Assembly: GCF_014932895.1 (NCBI RefSeq)
Contig: NZ_JACYOF010000010.1
Span: 62,001 to 126,000, forward strand
Reading direction: 5' to 3'
Origin: Bacillus thuringiensis
Lineage (GTDB): Bacteria; Bacillota; Bacilli; Bacillales; Bacillaceae_G
Length of the DNA stretch: 64,000 nucleotides
Below are positions 38,496 through 45,579 of this stretch, one piece after another. The notes below the pieces were generated by a model. The model ran no database searches. It saw only the letters and a list, made by a program, of their open reading frames with translations, and had not been told where the DNA came from. Position numbers and translations under genes: made by a program. The stretch's first letter is position 1; each line of letters opens with the position of its first letter.

Positions 38496-38509
38496 ATAAA
38501 ACGCTTTCA
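38496..38509 (-). promoter_or_regulatory. cre-like site upstream of the kinase gene
   Basis: Read on the minus strand: TGAAAGCGTTTTAT, which fits the CcpA cre consensus except near one end. It adjoins the DhaS operator, which suggests glucose repression of dihydroxyacetone use. Confidence 0.55.
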
Positions 38510-38581
38510 TTTTAACATGAATAGTAAGAAAAAGATTTCAAATATATCACAATATATTAAAGGAAACGAGGGAGAATCACA

Positions 38582-40333
38582 ATGAAAAAGATTATAAATA
38601 AACCAGAAACATTAGTTATGGAAATGTGCAACGGAATGGTTATGGCTCATCCAGAACTTGAGCTTTTGAAAAAATATAAAGTCATTAAGAAGAAAGAAAT
38701 GAATGAAAATAAAGTAACGTTAATTAGCGGCGGCGGTAGTGGTCATGAGCCAGCGCATGCAGGGCTAGTCGGAAAAGGAATGTTAGATGCGGCAGTGTGC
38801 GGAGATGTGTTTGCTTCTCCTTCGCAAATTCAGGTATATCAAGCGATTAAAGAGACAGCTAGTAAAAAAGGTACGTTATTAATTATTAAAAACTACAGCG
38901 GCGATATTATGAATTTCAAAAATGGGGCGCATTTAGCGACTGAAGATGGAATCGAAGTCGACTACGTAAAAGTAGACGATGATATTGCGGTAGAAGATAG
39001 TCTGTACACAGTAGGACGCCGCGGCGTTGCGGGAGTTATTTTCGTTCATAAAATTGCCGGTGCAGCAGCGGAAGCAGGTATGGATTTAGGAGCAGTAAAA
39101 GCTGTCGCAGAAAAGGCAGCGGCTAACGTGCGCACAATCGGTTTAGCGTTAACTTCTTGTACAGTTCCAGCGAGCGGATCACCTACTTTTACACTTGGTG
39201 AAGATGAAATGGAATACGGCGTAGGTATTCACGGCGAACCAGGAATTAAGCGTGAAAAAATGATGTCAGCAGATGAACTAGCGAATCGTATGACAAACGA
39301 TTTAATAAAAGACTTAGGAGTAAAAGATGGCGAAGAAATTGCGCTTCTTGTAAATGGTTTTGGCGGAACACCACTGCAAGAACTTTACTTATTTAACAAC
39401 GCAGTTACGAGAGAATTAGCTGCTAGAAACATTAAAATCAATAGAGTATTCGTCGGTAACTATATGACGAGTATCGATATGGCCGGTATGTCTTTAACAG
39501 TAATGAAGCTAGATGATGAGCTAAAAACATTATTATCAAAAGAGTGTAATACACCTGCGTTTAAAGTAGATGGACCAGTTGAGAGTGTAGAGTACGTGAA
39601 TGTACTTGAAGAGACTGAAGAAAAGGAAGTTTCCTTTGAACTAGAAACAGCGGAAGAGCACGCTGTTATTAAAGATAATGTCATTACATTAAACAACATG
39701 ATTTATCTCGTTGATAAAATGAGTGACATTATTATTAAAAATGAAGTACCGTTCTGTGAGTTAGACACGCACGCTGGTGACGGCGACTTCGGAATGAGTG
39801 TCGCGAAAGGATTTAAGCAATTAAAACGTGAGTGGCATTCTATTGTAGAACAAGAAAATGTAACGATCGAATCATTCCTTGACGGTTGTTCGATGATTAT
39901 TATGGAACATTGCGGCGGCGCTTCTGGTCCAATTTGGGGTGGTGCATTCCGCGCAGCTAGTAAAGCAACAGGCGAAAAACGTGAGCTAACAGTGAAAGAG
40001 TTCGCTGAAATGTTACAAGCGGCACTTCATGGCATACAATCTATCGGTGAAAGATCATTTGGTAGAGGAGCGGTAGTTGGTGATAAAACGCTTGTTGATG
40101 CACTTGCTCCATGTGTAGACTCTTGGATTAATAGTGCTTCAAATGAAATAGACATGAAAATTGCCTTTGAAAAAGGAGCAGAAGCAGCGGTTAAAGGAGC
40201 GGAGTATACGAAAGAAATCGTAGCTCGCATGGGCCGCGCTGGTACAGTTGGTGAAAGAAGTTTAGGCTATCCAGATGCAGGTGCACATGCGCTTGGAGTT
40301 ATCTTTACGGAGATTGCGGGTAGTTTGAAATAG
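38582..40333 (+). CDS. Fused dihydroxyacetone kinase DhaK-DhaL
   Basis: A 583-residue kinase in one chain. Residues 1-330 are DhaK: LISGGGSGHEPAHAGLVGKG and GVGIHGEPGIKRE with the substrate-binding His at about 217. Residues about 370-583 are DhaL: the metal/nucleotide loop CELDTHAGDGDFGMSVAKGF, then CGGASGPIWGGAF and SLGYPDAGAHALGV. Such fusions usually phosphorylate dihydroxyacetone (or glycerone-like sugars) directly with ATP, unlike the three-part PTS-linked kinase, and no dhaM gene is nearby. GAGGGAG precedes the ATG. A terminator follows. Control by DhaS/DhaQ and CcpA is likely from the upstream sites. A copy of its last 29 codons lies at 44411. Confidence 0.9.
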   Translation: MKKIINKPETLVMEMCNGMVMAHPELELLKKYKVIKKKEMNENKVTLISGGGSGHEPAHAGLVGKGMLDAAVCGDVFASPSQIQVYQAIKETASKKGTLLIIKNYSGDIMNFKNGAHLATEDGIEVDYVKVDDDIAVEDSLYTVGRRGVAGVIFVHKIAGAAAEAGMDLGAVKAVAEKAAANVRTIGLALTSCTVPASGSPTFTLGEDEMEYGVGIHGEPGIKREKMMSADELANRMTNDLIKDLGVKDGEEIALLVNGFGGTPLQELYLFNNAVTRELAARNIKINRVFVGNYMTSIDMAGMSLTVMKLDDELKTLLSKECNTPAFKVDGPVESVEYVNVLEETEEKEVSFELETAEEHAVIKDNVITLNNMIYLVDKMSDIIIKNEVPFCELDTHAGDGDFGMSVAKGFKQLKREWHSIVEQENVTIESFLDGCSMIIMEHCGGASGPIWGGAFRAASKATGEKRELTVKEFAEMLQAALHGIQSIGERSFGRGAVVGDKTLVDALAPCVDSWINSASNEIDMKIAFEKGAEAAVKGAEYTKEIVARMGRAGTVGERSLGYPDAGAHALGVIFTEIAGSLK

Positions 40334-40339
40334 GAATGA

Positions 40340-40378
40340 GAAGATCCCCTCTGCCTTATGGTGGAGGGGTTCTTTATT
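40340..40378. terminator. Bidirectional terminator-like hairpin
   Basis: GAAGATCCCCTC and GAGGGGTTCTTT form an imperfect stem between the converging kinase and azoreductase genes. Confidence 0.7.
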
Positions 40379-40407
40379 TATAACCATCATTCTTCCAGTG
40401 AAAAAAT

Positions 40408-41049
40408 TTATTTGTTAGCTAATCTAGAAGCTACGTCTTTAACTTCTTTATATGCATTTTGTAATACTTCATTTGGATCTAGTACTGCTGTTCCTTGTGC
40501 ACGAACGATTTGATAATCTTCAATACCAAGGAAATTAAACATTGCTTTTAAATATTTATGAGAGTATTCCACTTCTGTATACCAATCATCATTTGTATAG
40601 ATCCCTCCACTTGCTTGTATAACAAGCATTCTTCTTCCATCTTTAAGTAGTCCCACTGATCCAGTTTCAGTATATTTAAATGTTTCACGTGCAATCATGA
40701 TATTGTCCATGTAATCTTTTAACTTTGATGGAATATTAAAGTTGTGCAAAGGTAATACAATCACATACGTATTTGCACTTTTAAATTGTTGTAAAATTTC
40801 GGACATACGCTCTGTTACTTTTTGTTCTTCATCAGTTAACTTGTGTCCATTTCCTTGCTTTTCCCATGCGCTTAAAACAGTTTTATCTATCATTGGTACT
40901 ACATCATCGTATAAATTAATCTGTTCAATCGTTTCATTATTAGGAATTAATTCTTTATAAGATACTAAAAAGTGGTTAAAAACCTTAATGCTGACTGATG
41001 ATGTATCATCCACTTTCGGATGTGCGTTTATAATAAGTGTTTTGTTCAT
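40408..41049 (-). CDS. FMN-dependent NADH azoreductase (flavodoxin-fold quinone reductase)
   Basis: A 213-residue flavoprotein. The FMN phosphate loop is LIINAHPKVDDTSSVSIKVF. VIVLPLHNFNIPSKLKDYMD and VIQASGGIY are the AzoR family motifs for FMN and substrate. These enzymes reduce azo dyes and quinones with NADH and protect cells from electrophile and thiol stress. It is divergent from an Rrf2-type regulator with a palindrome between. Confidence 0.9.
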   Translation of the reverse strand: MNKTLIINAHPKVDDTSSVSIKVFNHFLVSYKELIPNNETIEQINLYDDVVPMIDKTVLSAWEKQGNGHKLTDEEQKVTERMSEILQQFKSANTYVIVLPLHNFNIPSKLKDYMDNIMIARETFKYTETGSVGLLKDGRRMLVIQASGGIYTNDDWYTEVEYSHKYLKAMFNFLGIEDYQIVRAQGTAVLDPNEVLQNAYKEVKDVASRLANK

Positions 41050-41095
41050 TTGTATTACCCCTTTTTAAAAGTTTTTACGTTTTAATTGCCGACTA

Positions 41096-41114
41096 TATTA
41101 ATCGTCGATTAATA
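41096..41114. promoter_or_regulatory. Perfect palindrome, candidate Rrf2 operator
   Basis: TATTAATCG-T-CGATTAATA is a perfect 9-bp inverted repeat, about 50 bp upstream of the azoreductase ATG and in the gap shared with the Rrf2 gene. Confidence 0.65.
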
Positions 41115-41260
41115 TGATCTTTAATATAAGCTCTGAAATTATTTTTGTCAAATGAAATACATACTATTCTAAAAGAGCCTTTTTTTTATTTGACTAAAAT
41201 TCTAAATGGTCCTAAGATACAATTTGATAACCCTTAAAATAAAAAGCAGGTGATTTGTAT

Positions 41261-41767
41261 ATGCAATATAGTGTTGGGGTTGAATATGCCTTGCATTGCC
41301 TAGTTTATTTAATCAATGCTCCTTCCAAGGAAAGTGTTGGAATAAAAGATTTGGCAGAGTTTCAAGGACTTTCTGAAACATTCCTTTCAAAAGTTTTCGG
41401 TAAATTATCTAAAGCTGACATTGTGAATTCTGTCCCAGGTGTAAAAGGAGGATACAGGTTAGCTAAGTCTCCAGAAGATATTTCTTTTTGGGATGTAATA
41501 GAAGCCGTCGAAGGCCCAAAACCTATTTTTCAATGTAAAAATATTGTACAGAATGGTCTACTATATCGAGACGAGGCTTGTAATTCTTGTGAGCCTAGCA
41601 ATTCTTCTTGTACAATTAACTTAGTAATGCTTGAAGCAGAAGAACACATGCGTGAGTTTCTTCGTAAAAAGACTCTTGCATGGTTAGATAAAGAACTTGA
41701 TATTGTTTTACCTGAAAAGATAAGGGTAGATACTCGTGAATACTTCAAACAAAAAAACTCTAACTAA
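41261..41767 (+). CDS. Rrf2-family redox-type regulator
   Basis: A 168-residue Rrf2 protein: MQYSVGVEYALHCLVYLINA, then the winged-helix part GIKDLAEFQGLSETFLSKVF and NSVPGVKGGYRLAKSPEDIS. The C-terminal half carries four Cys (FQCKNIV ... EACNSCEPSNSSC) that could hold an iron-sulfur cluster or sense thiol stress. ATG 41261 follows AGGTGA; a TTG two codons earlier is less likely. The divergent azoreductase is its probable target, in the manner of quinone-responsive regulators. A terminator follows. Confidence 0.85.
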   Translation: MQYSVGVEYALHCLVYLINAPSKESVGIKDLAEFQGLSETFLSKVFGKLSKADIVNSVPGVKGGYRLAKSPEDISFWDVIEAVEGPKPIFQCKNIVQNGLLYRDEACNSCEPSNSSCTINLVMLEAEEHMREFLRKKTLAWLDKELDIVLPEKIRVDTREYFKQKNSN

Positions 41768-41800
41768 ATCGCCATGACGAATTAGTTAGGTTTTTTTTGT
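41760..41800 (+). terminator. Terminator of the Rrf2 gene
   Basis: CTAACTAAATCG and CGAATTAGTTAG form an imperfect stem around CCATGA, followed by GTTTTTTTTG. The left arm overlaps the stop codon. Confidence 0.8.
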
Positions 41801-41818
41801 TTTTTAACATTAATTCCA

Positions 41819-41893
41819 TCATGTGAGTACTTCATCACAAATTCCTTCTTTAAATGTAGTAGAACCACAATTCTCGCATCGTTTATTTTTCAT
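41819..41893 (-). other. Very short zinc-ribbon-like frame, probably a remnant
   Basis: A 24-codon frame reads KRCENCGSTTFKEGICDE with a CxxC pair, like the first half of a small zinc-ribbon protein. It has no clear ribosome site and no second CxxC pair. Confidence 0.25.
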
Positions 41894-41998
41894 GTTACTA
41901 ACATCTCATTTGATTGATATTTATTTTGCTGTGTTTTTACGATAGAAGTAAAGCAACTTGGTTATACATGATGTTTTCGATATGATACAACATCCCCC

Positions 41999-42070
41999 TT
42001 TATATATCCGCAAGTAAAACAACATAATACCCCCATAAATCTCTATAACAATATGATTTTTCATATATCA
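41999..42070 (+). repeat. 75-bp repeat, copy 1
   Basis: Shares TTTATATAT-CGCAAGTAAAACA-CATAATA and a following A/T-rich segment with 49920-49992. Both copies lie 90-190 bp upstream of control regions. Confidence 0.5.
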
Positions 42071-42152
42071 TTTAATGTTTATCGGATAAATAAGTATTAA
42101 AGTATTGATTTTTATTATTCTGATGATTATAATAAATGGAAATCAAACAATT

Positions 42153-42254
42153 CTTATGTTGAGAAGTGGAGGGACGGGCCCTATGAAACTTCGGCAACCT
42201 CGTTTTAGACGAAAGGTGCCAAATCCTGCAGGTGAAAAAACACCTGAAAGATAA
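42153..42254 (+). ncRNA. SAM-I (S-box) riboswitch aptamer
   Basis: The conserved core is present: GAGAAGTGGAGGGACGGGCC, CCTATGAAAC, CGGCAACC, AAAGGTGCCAAATCCTGCAG and the closing GAAAGATAAGAG that pairs with CTTATG at the start. S-boxes turn genes off when S-adenosylmethionine is plentiful. It precedes the monooxygenase/ATP-grasp operon. Confidence 0.96.
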
Positions 42255-42277
42255 GAGCGGTTCACTTAGTCAAGAAG

Positions 42278-42312
42278 GCTACTCTTATTTCGATAAGAGT
42301 AGCTTTTTTTAT
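42278..42312 (+). terminator. Riboswitch expression-platform terminator
   Basis: GCTACTCTTAT-TTCG-ATAAGAGTAGC followed by TTTTTTT. The left arm can pair instead with the 3' side of the aptamer (GATAAGAG), giving the usual SAM-dependent switch between terminator and antiterminator. Confidence 0.93.
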
Positions 42313-42339
42313 GGCTAAAAGATAAAGGGGGAATAGGTA

Positions 42340-43398
42340 GTGGAGTATGGTTTTTGGTTGCCGATTTTTGGGGGATGGCTTCGAAATGTAGATGATGAAT
42401 CTATGCCACCTACGTTTGAGTATGCAAAACAAACAGCGCAAGCGGCAGAACAATTAGGTTTTTCAACAACTCTTATTGCAGAATTAAACTTAAATGATAT
42501 AAAAGGTGTGTCAGCACCAAGTTTAGAAGCATGGACAACTGCGGCAGCACTTGCTGCGGTAACGGATCGATTAGAGATTATGACAGCTGTAAGACCTGGC
42601 TTCCATAATCCAGCAGTTACAGCGAAAATGGCAGCAAATATCGATCAATTAAGTAATGGCCGTTTTACATTGAATGTAGTTTCAGCGTGGTGGGAAGAAG
42701 AAGCGAGACAGTACGGCGGGGTATTTACTGCACATGATGAAAGATATGATCGCACAGAGGAATTTGTAACAGTTTTGAAGGAGCTCTGGAAAGAAGACGA
42801 GTTTTCTTATAAAGGGAACTTTTATGAGCTTCATCATACACATTTAAGTCCAAAACCTGTGCAGAAACAAGGAATTAAGCTTTATGCAGGTGGTGAGAGT
42901 GAGAGAGGAAAAGAGGTCATTGTAAATCACGCGGATGCATATGTAATGCATGGGGGAACAGTGGAAGAAGTATCTGTGAAAATAGAAGATATGAAGAATC
43001 GTAGAAAGAAAGTCAAAGAGGAGCCATTGCAGTCATTCGGGCTTGCCGCTTACGTCATTTGTCGTGATACAGAAGAAGAGGCGTTAGAGGAATGGAGACG
43101 CATAACGGATGTGAAAGACGATGCTTTAGGTTACGCGGGTTACCAAGACTTTATTAGTAAATCACAGTTGGAACAGCAAGTGAAGCTGAATGATTACTCC
43201 GTATCTAATCGTGGATTACGTCCGAACCTAATCGGAACACCAGAACAAATTGCAGAAAGGATACTTGCTTTTGAAAAAGTAGGTGTTACGTTATTACTTT
43301 TACAATTTTCGCCACAGCTTGAAGAGATGAAACGATTTTCTGAAAAAGTGATGCCATTAGTTGAAGCAAAAAGAAAGGAATTGATTACAAATGAGTAA
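42340..43398 (+). CDS. Luciferase-like FMNH2-dependent monooxygenase (SsuD/SfnG type)
   Basis: A 352-residue TIM-barrel flavin monooxygenase. MEYGFWLPIFGGWLRNVDDE and TDRLEIMTAVRPGFHNPAVT are typical of the alkanesulfonate/dimethylsulfone monooxygenase group. NGRFTLNVVSAWWEEEARQY, YAGGESERGKEV and LIGTPEQIAERI are further signature parts. These enzymes cut C-S bonds of organosulfur compounds to release sulfite. Control by a SAM riboswitch fits sulfur scavenging for methionine synthesis. The start is GTG 42340 with AAAGGGGG upstream. No flavin reductase or sulfonate ABC transporter is adjacent. It overlaps the next gene by eight bases. Confidence 0.88.
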   Translation: MEYGFWLPIFGGWLRNVDDESMPPTFEYAKQTAQAAEQLGFSTTLIAELNLNDIKGVSAPSLEAWTTAAALAAVTDRLEIMTAVRPGFHNPAVTAKMAANIDQLSNGRFTLNVVSAWWEEEARQYGGVFTAHDERYDRTEEFVTVLKELWKEDEFSYKGNFYELHHTHLSPKPVQKQGIKLYAGGESERGKEVIVNHADAYVMHGGTVEEVSVKIEDMKNRRKKVKEEPLQSFGLAAYVICRDTEEEALEEWRRITDVKDDALGYAGYQDFISKSQLEQQVKLNDYSVSNRGLRPNLIGTPEQIAERILAFEKVGVTLLLLQFSPQLEEMKRFSEKVMPLVEAKRKELITNE

Positions 43399-44347
43399 AA
43401 TTTACATATTACATGAAAATAAGGAATGGACGGATCATTTAGTGAAAAGGTTGGAAGAACTGGAGTTACCGTATGAGGAATGGCTTTTAAATGAAGGAAC
43501 AATTTCGTTAGAACAAGAACCTCCTCAAGGTGTTTTTTATAGCCGCATGAGTGCTTCTTCACATACAAGAGGGCATCGATATGCACCTGAGTTGACTGAA
43601 GGGGTTCTTTCTTGGTTAGAGGGATACGGGCGAACAGTATTTAATGGGTCTCGCGCATTACGACTTGAAGTAAGTAAATTGAATCAATATACAGCACTAA
43701 GGAATTTTGGGATACAAGTGCCGAAAACAATTGGTGCTGTTGGTCGTGATAATATAATAAAAGCAGCAAGGGAGTTAGGGGAAATACCGTTCATCACAAA
43801 GCATAACCGGGCAGGCAAAGGCCTTGGTGTTCAACTTTTCCATTCCATTGAGGCTTTAAAACAGTATTTGGATGGTCCGGCATTTGAAGAGCCAATTGAT
43901 GGAATTACTTTAATCCAGCAGTATATTGAAGCACCTGAATCATATATTACACGATGTGAGTTTGTAGGCGGTCAGTTTGTATATGCAGTTAAAGTAGATA
44001 CATCAGAAGGGTTTGAACTTTGTCCAGCAGATGCGTGCTCTATTCAAGATGCTTTTTGCCCAGTAGGAGAAGAGAGTAAGAAAGAGGCTTCAACAAAATT
44101 TGAAATTATATCGGACTTCCATGAGCCAATTATTGAACAATACAAGGGATTTTTGAAAGAAAACGAAATTACTGTTGCTGGTATTGAATTTATTCGCAGT
44201 TCGGATGGAACAATTTATACGTATGATATTAATACGAACACAAACTATAATTCTGACGCAGAGTCTGTAGCTAATCAATTTGGTATGCTCGAGCTTGCTA
44301 AATTCCTTGGAATAGAATTAGAAAAACAAGTAGAGTCAGTTAAATAA
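43391..44347 (+). CDS. ATP-grasp ligase, RimK-like
   Basis: A 318-residue ATP-grasp protein. The N-terminal part (MSKIYILHENKEWTDHLVKR) resembles a RimK pre-ATP-grasp fold. The ATP-binding region has IPFITKHNRAGKGLGVQLF, TLIQQYIEAPESYITRCEFV and the metal-binding end VAGIEFI...YTYDINTNTNYN. RimK-type enzymes join an amino acid to a carboxylate using ATP. It overlaps the monooxygenase gene (ATGAGTAA) and must be co-transcribed with it under the SAM riboswitch. The pairing of a desulfurising monooxygenase with a ligase is not a pathway I recognise, and the substrate is unknown. Confidence 0.85.
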   Translation: MSKIYILHENKEWTDHLVKRLEELELPYEEWLLNEGTISLEQEPPQGVFYSRMSASSHTRGHRYAPELTEGVLSWLEGYGRTVFNGSRALRLEVSKLNQYTALRNFGIQVPKTIGAVGRDNIIKAARELGEIPFITKHNRAGKGLGVQLFHSIEALKQYLDGPAFEEPIDGITLIQQYIEAPESYITRCEFVGGQFVYAVKVDTSEGFELCPADACSIQDAFCPVGEESKKEASTKFEIISDFHEPIIEQYKGFLKENEITVAGIEFIRSSDGTIYTYDINTNTNYNSDAESVANQFGMLELAKFLGIELEKQVESVK

Positions 44348-44386
44348 TATTGATTAAAAAATAAAGTTCTGGTGCAAAGATAGGAA

Positions 44387-44497
44387 AAAGAAGATATAGC
44401 ACATTTTATCGGTGCAAGAAATTTAGGATATCCTGATGCAGGTGCGCATGCACTTGGAGTTATCTTTACGGAGATTTCTTCTAATTTAGTTGAATGA
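44387..44497 (+). pseudogene. C-terminal fragment of a DhaL-type kinase domain
   Basis: The frame KEDIAHFIGARNLGYPDAGA followed by HALGVIFTEISSNLVE and TGA matches the end of the fused kinase at 40240-40333 (SLGYPDAGAHALGVIFTEIA). The DNA is nearly identical over about 50 bases. Nothing of the rest of the kinase is present. Confidence 0.85.
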
Positions 44498-44618
44498 TAT
44501 TTTAATGTGGCTTAGAAGCAAACCAATTACTTTCGTTGCAAATGATTTCGGTACAGAATTTAAGTGTAAATAGGCTGAAGTTAATAAGTAGTCTGCTATA
44601 TGTTGTTTATTCATTACG

Positions 44619-44653
44619 AAAAGGGCACTCCCTCAATGGAGTGCCCTTTTTGT
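44619..44653. terminator. Bidirectional terminator
   Basis: AAAAGGGCACTCC-CTCAAT-GGAGTGCCCTTTTT, a 13-bp perfect stem. It lies downstream of the ATP-grasp operon region and also downstream of the minus-strand peptide gene. Confidence 0.9.
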
Positions 44654-44687
44654 AATGAATGATGGTAACGGATAAAAAACTCTTGTA

Positions 44688-44864
44688 TTACCAGGAGTCA
44701 CCGTGGCTGGATTGCATGTACATAATTGTACTAGATTTAGTCGAATCAACTTGTTCCTTAGAATCTGATTGTAAAGGGAATGCTAGCCCTATAGATAAAG
44801 CAGCTGAAAGTGATAAACCTAAAATCGTTCCAAAAAGTTTTTTCTTTAGCCTGATAACTAACAT
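44688..44864 (-). CDS. Putative small secreted peptide (58 aa)
   Basis: A 58-codon frame with a clear signal sequence: RLKKKLFGTILGLSLSAALS followed by IGLAFPLQ. Then comes a short polar region (SDSKEQVDSTKSSTIMYMQ) ending in SSHGDSW. This layout is that of Phr/RNPP-type signalling precursors, where the C-terminal few residues are the signal. However, no Rap, NprR or PlcR-like receptor gene is adjacent, and the ribosome site before ATG 44864 is weak. A strong terminator lies 35 bases past the stop. It could instead be an ordinary small exported protein. Confidence 0.5.
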   Translation of the reverse strand: MLVIRLKKKLFGTILGLSLSAALSIGLAFPLQSDSKEQVDSTKSSTIMYMQSSHGDSW

Positions 44865-45064
44865 AAAAATATTTACTAGCTTTTACAGTGTCGCTTTCTA
44901 CTATATGTAGTTTGTATATTGGTATGTATATACTAGCAAGAAATGAAATGTGATAGAGTTATATATTGAAAGAAAAAACTTTTTCAATAATTTTCTGATA
45001 ATTTAAAAGACGATTAGAATATAAATAGAAAAGGAATTTAATAGGATTCCTTAGATGGTGTTCA

Positions 45065-45173
45065 TTTATCCCGCTATTTGCGGGCAGTAAGAGCCCTACC
45101 TCAAAATTCAGCGAAAGCAAAGAAGTTAGGTGGGGGATCAAGAAAACCCCCACTGATTAAAGTCTCACTTTAT
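45065..45173 (+). repeat. bcr1-type repeat, 109-bp form
   Basis: TTTAT ends. It lacks the middle segment from CTGCCCGTAAAAGCCCG to GATGGAC that longer copies have, going straight from GGTGGGGGATCA to AGAAAACCCCCACTGATT. Confidence 0.88.
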
Positions 45174-45310
45174 TTACTGCCAAAATATAAGTGAATTGAG
45201 CAAATATGACTATTGCACTTAAAATAAATAACAGCCTTTTTGTAAAGTGAATCTACATAAAATGATTCAGAATTTTATAAGAATCCATATGGAAAGTATT
45301 CATTCAAATA

Positions 45311-45350
45311 ACAAACAGCTCAAGTTCCACTGAGAACTTGGGCTGTTTGT
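45311..45350. terminator. Strong hairpin
   Basis: ACAAACAGC-CAAGTTC and GAACTTG-GCTGTTTGT form a stem of about 16 bp with one mismatched pair, between bcr1 and the inhA gene. It has no clear upstream gene, but it would shield inhA from read-through. Confidence 0.6.
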
Positions 45351-45579
45351 ATGCTGTATTTCCTCAGTGTTGTAAATAAGTATTTTCCCAGCGCTACTCC
45401 ATCGCTATCAAGATAAAAGAACGAGTGATCCCATTTTATGGTTATGTATCCCACCCTGCATAAAAAATATTTCTCAACATTTTATCCGTTGAAAAAGATT
45501 GAATATTCGTATTATAACGAATATTATGTTGCTATCGACAAAAAAAACGATAATTTGCAGACACTGGGGAGGAAATGCA

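Noticed and set aside
41255-41263. TTG start two codons upstream of the Rrf2 ATG
   Set aside because: The AGGTGA site is better placed for ATG 41261, and Rrf2 proteins normally begin at that position.
45438-45462. PlcR-box-like sequence TATGTA ... TGCATA upstream of the InhA-type gene
   Set aside because: The arms match a PlcR box, but eight bases separate them instead of the four in the consensus, so I do not call it a PlcR site.
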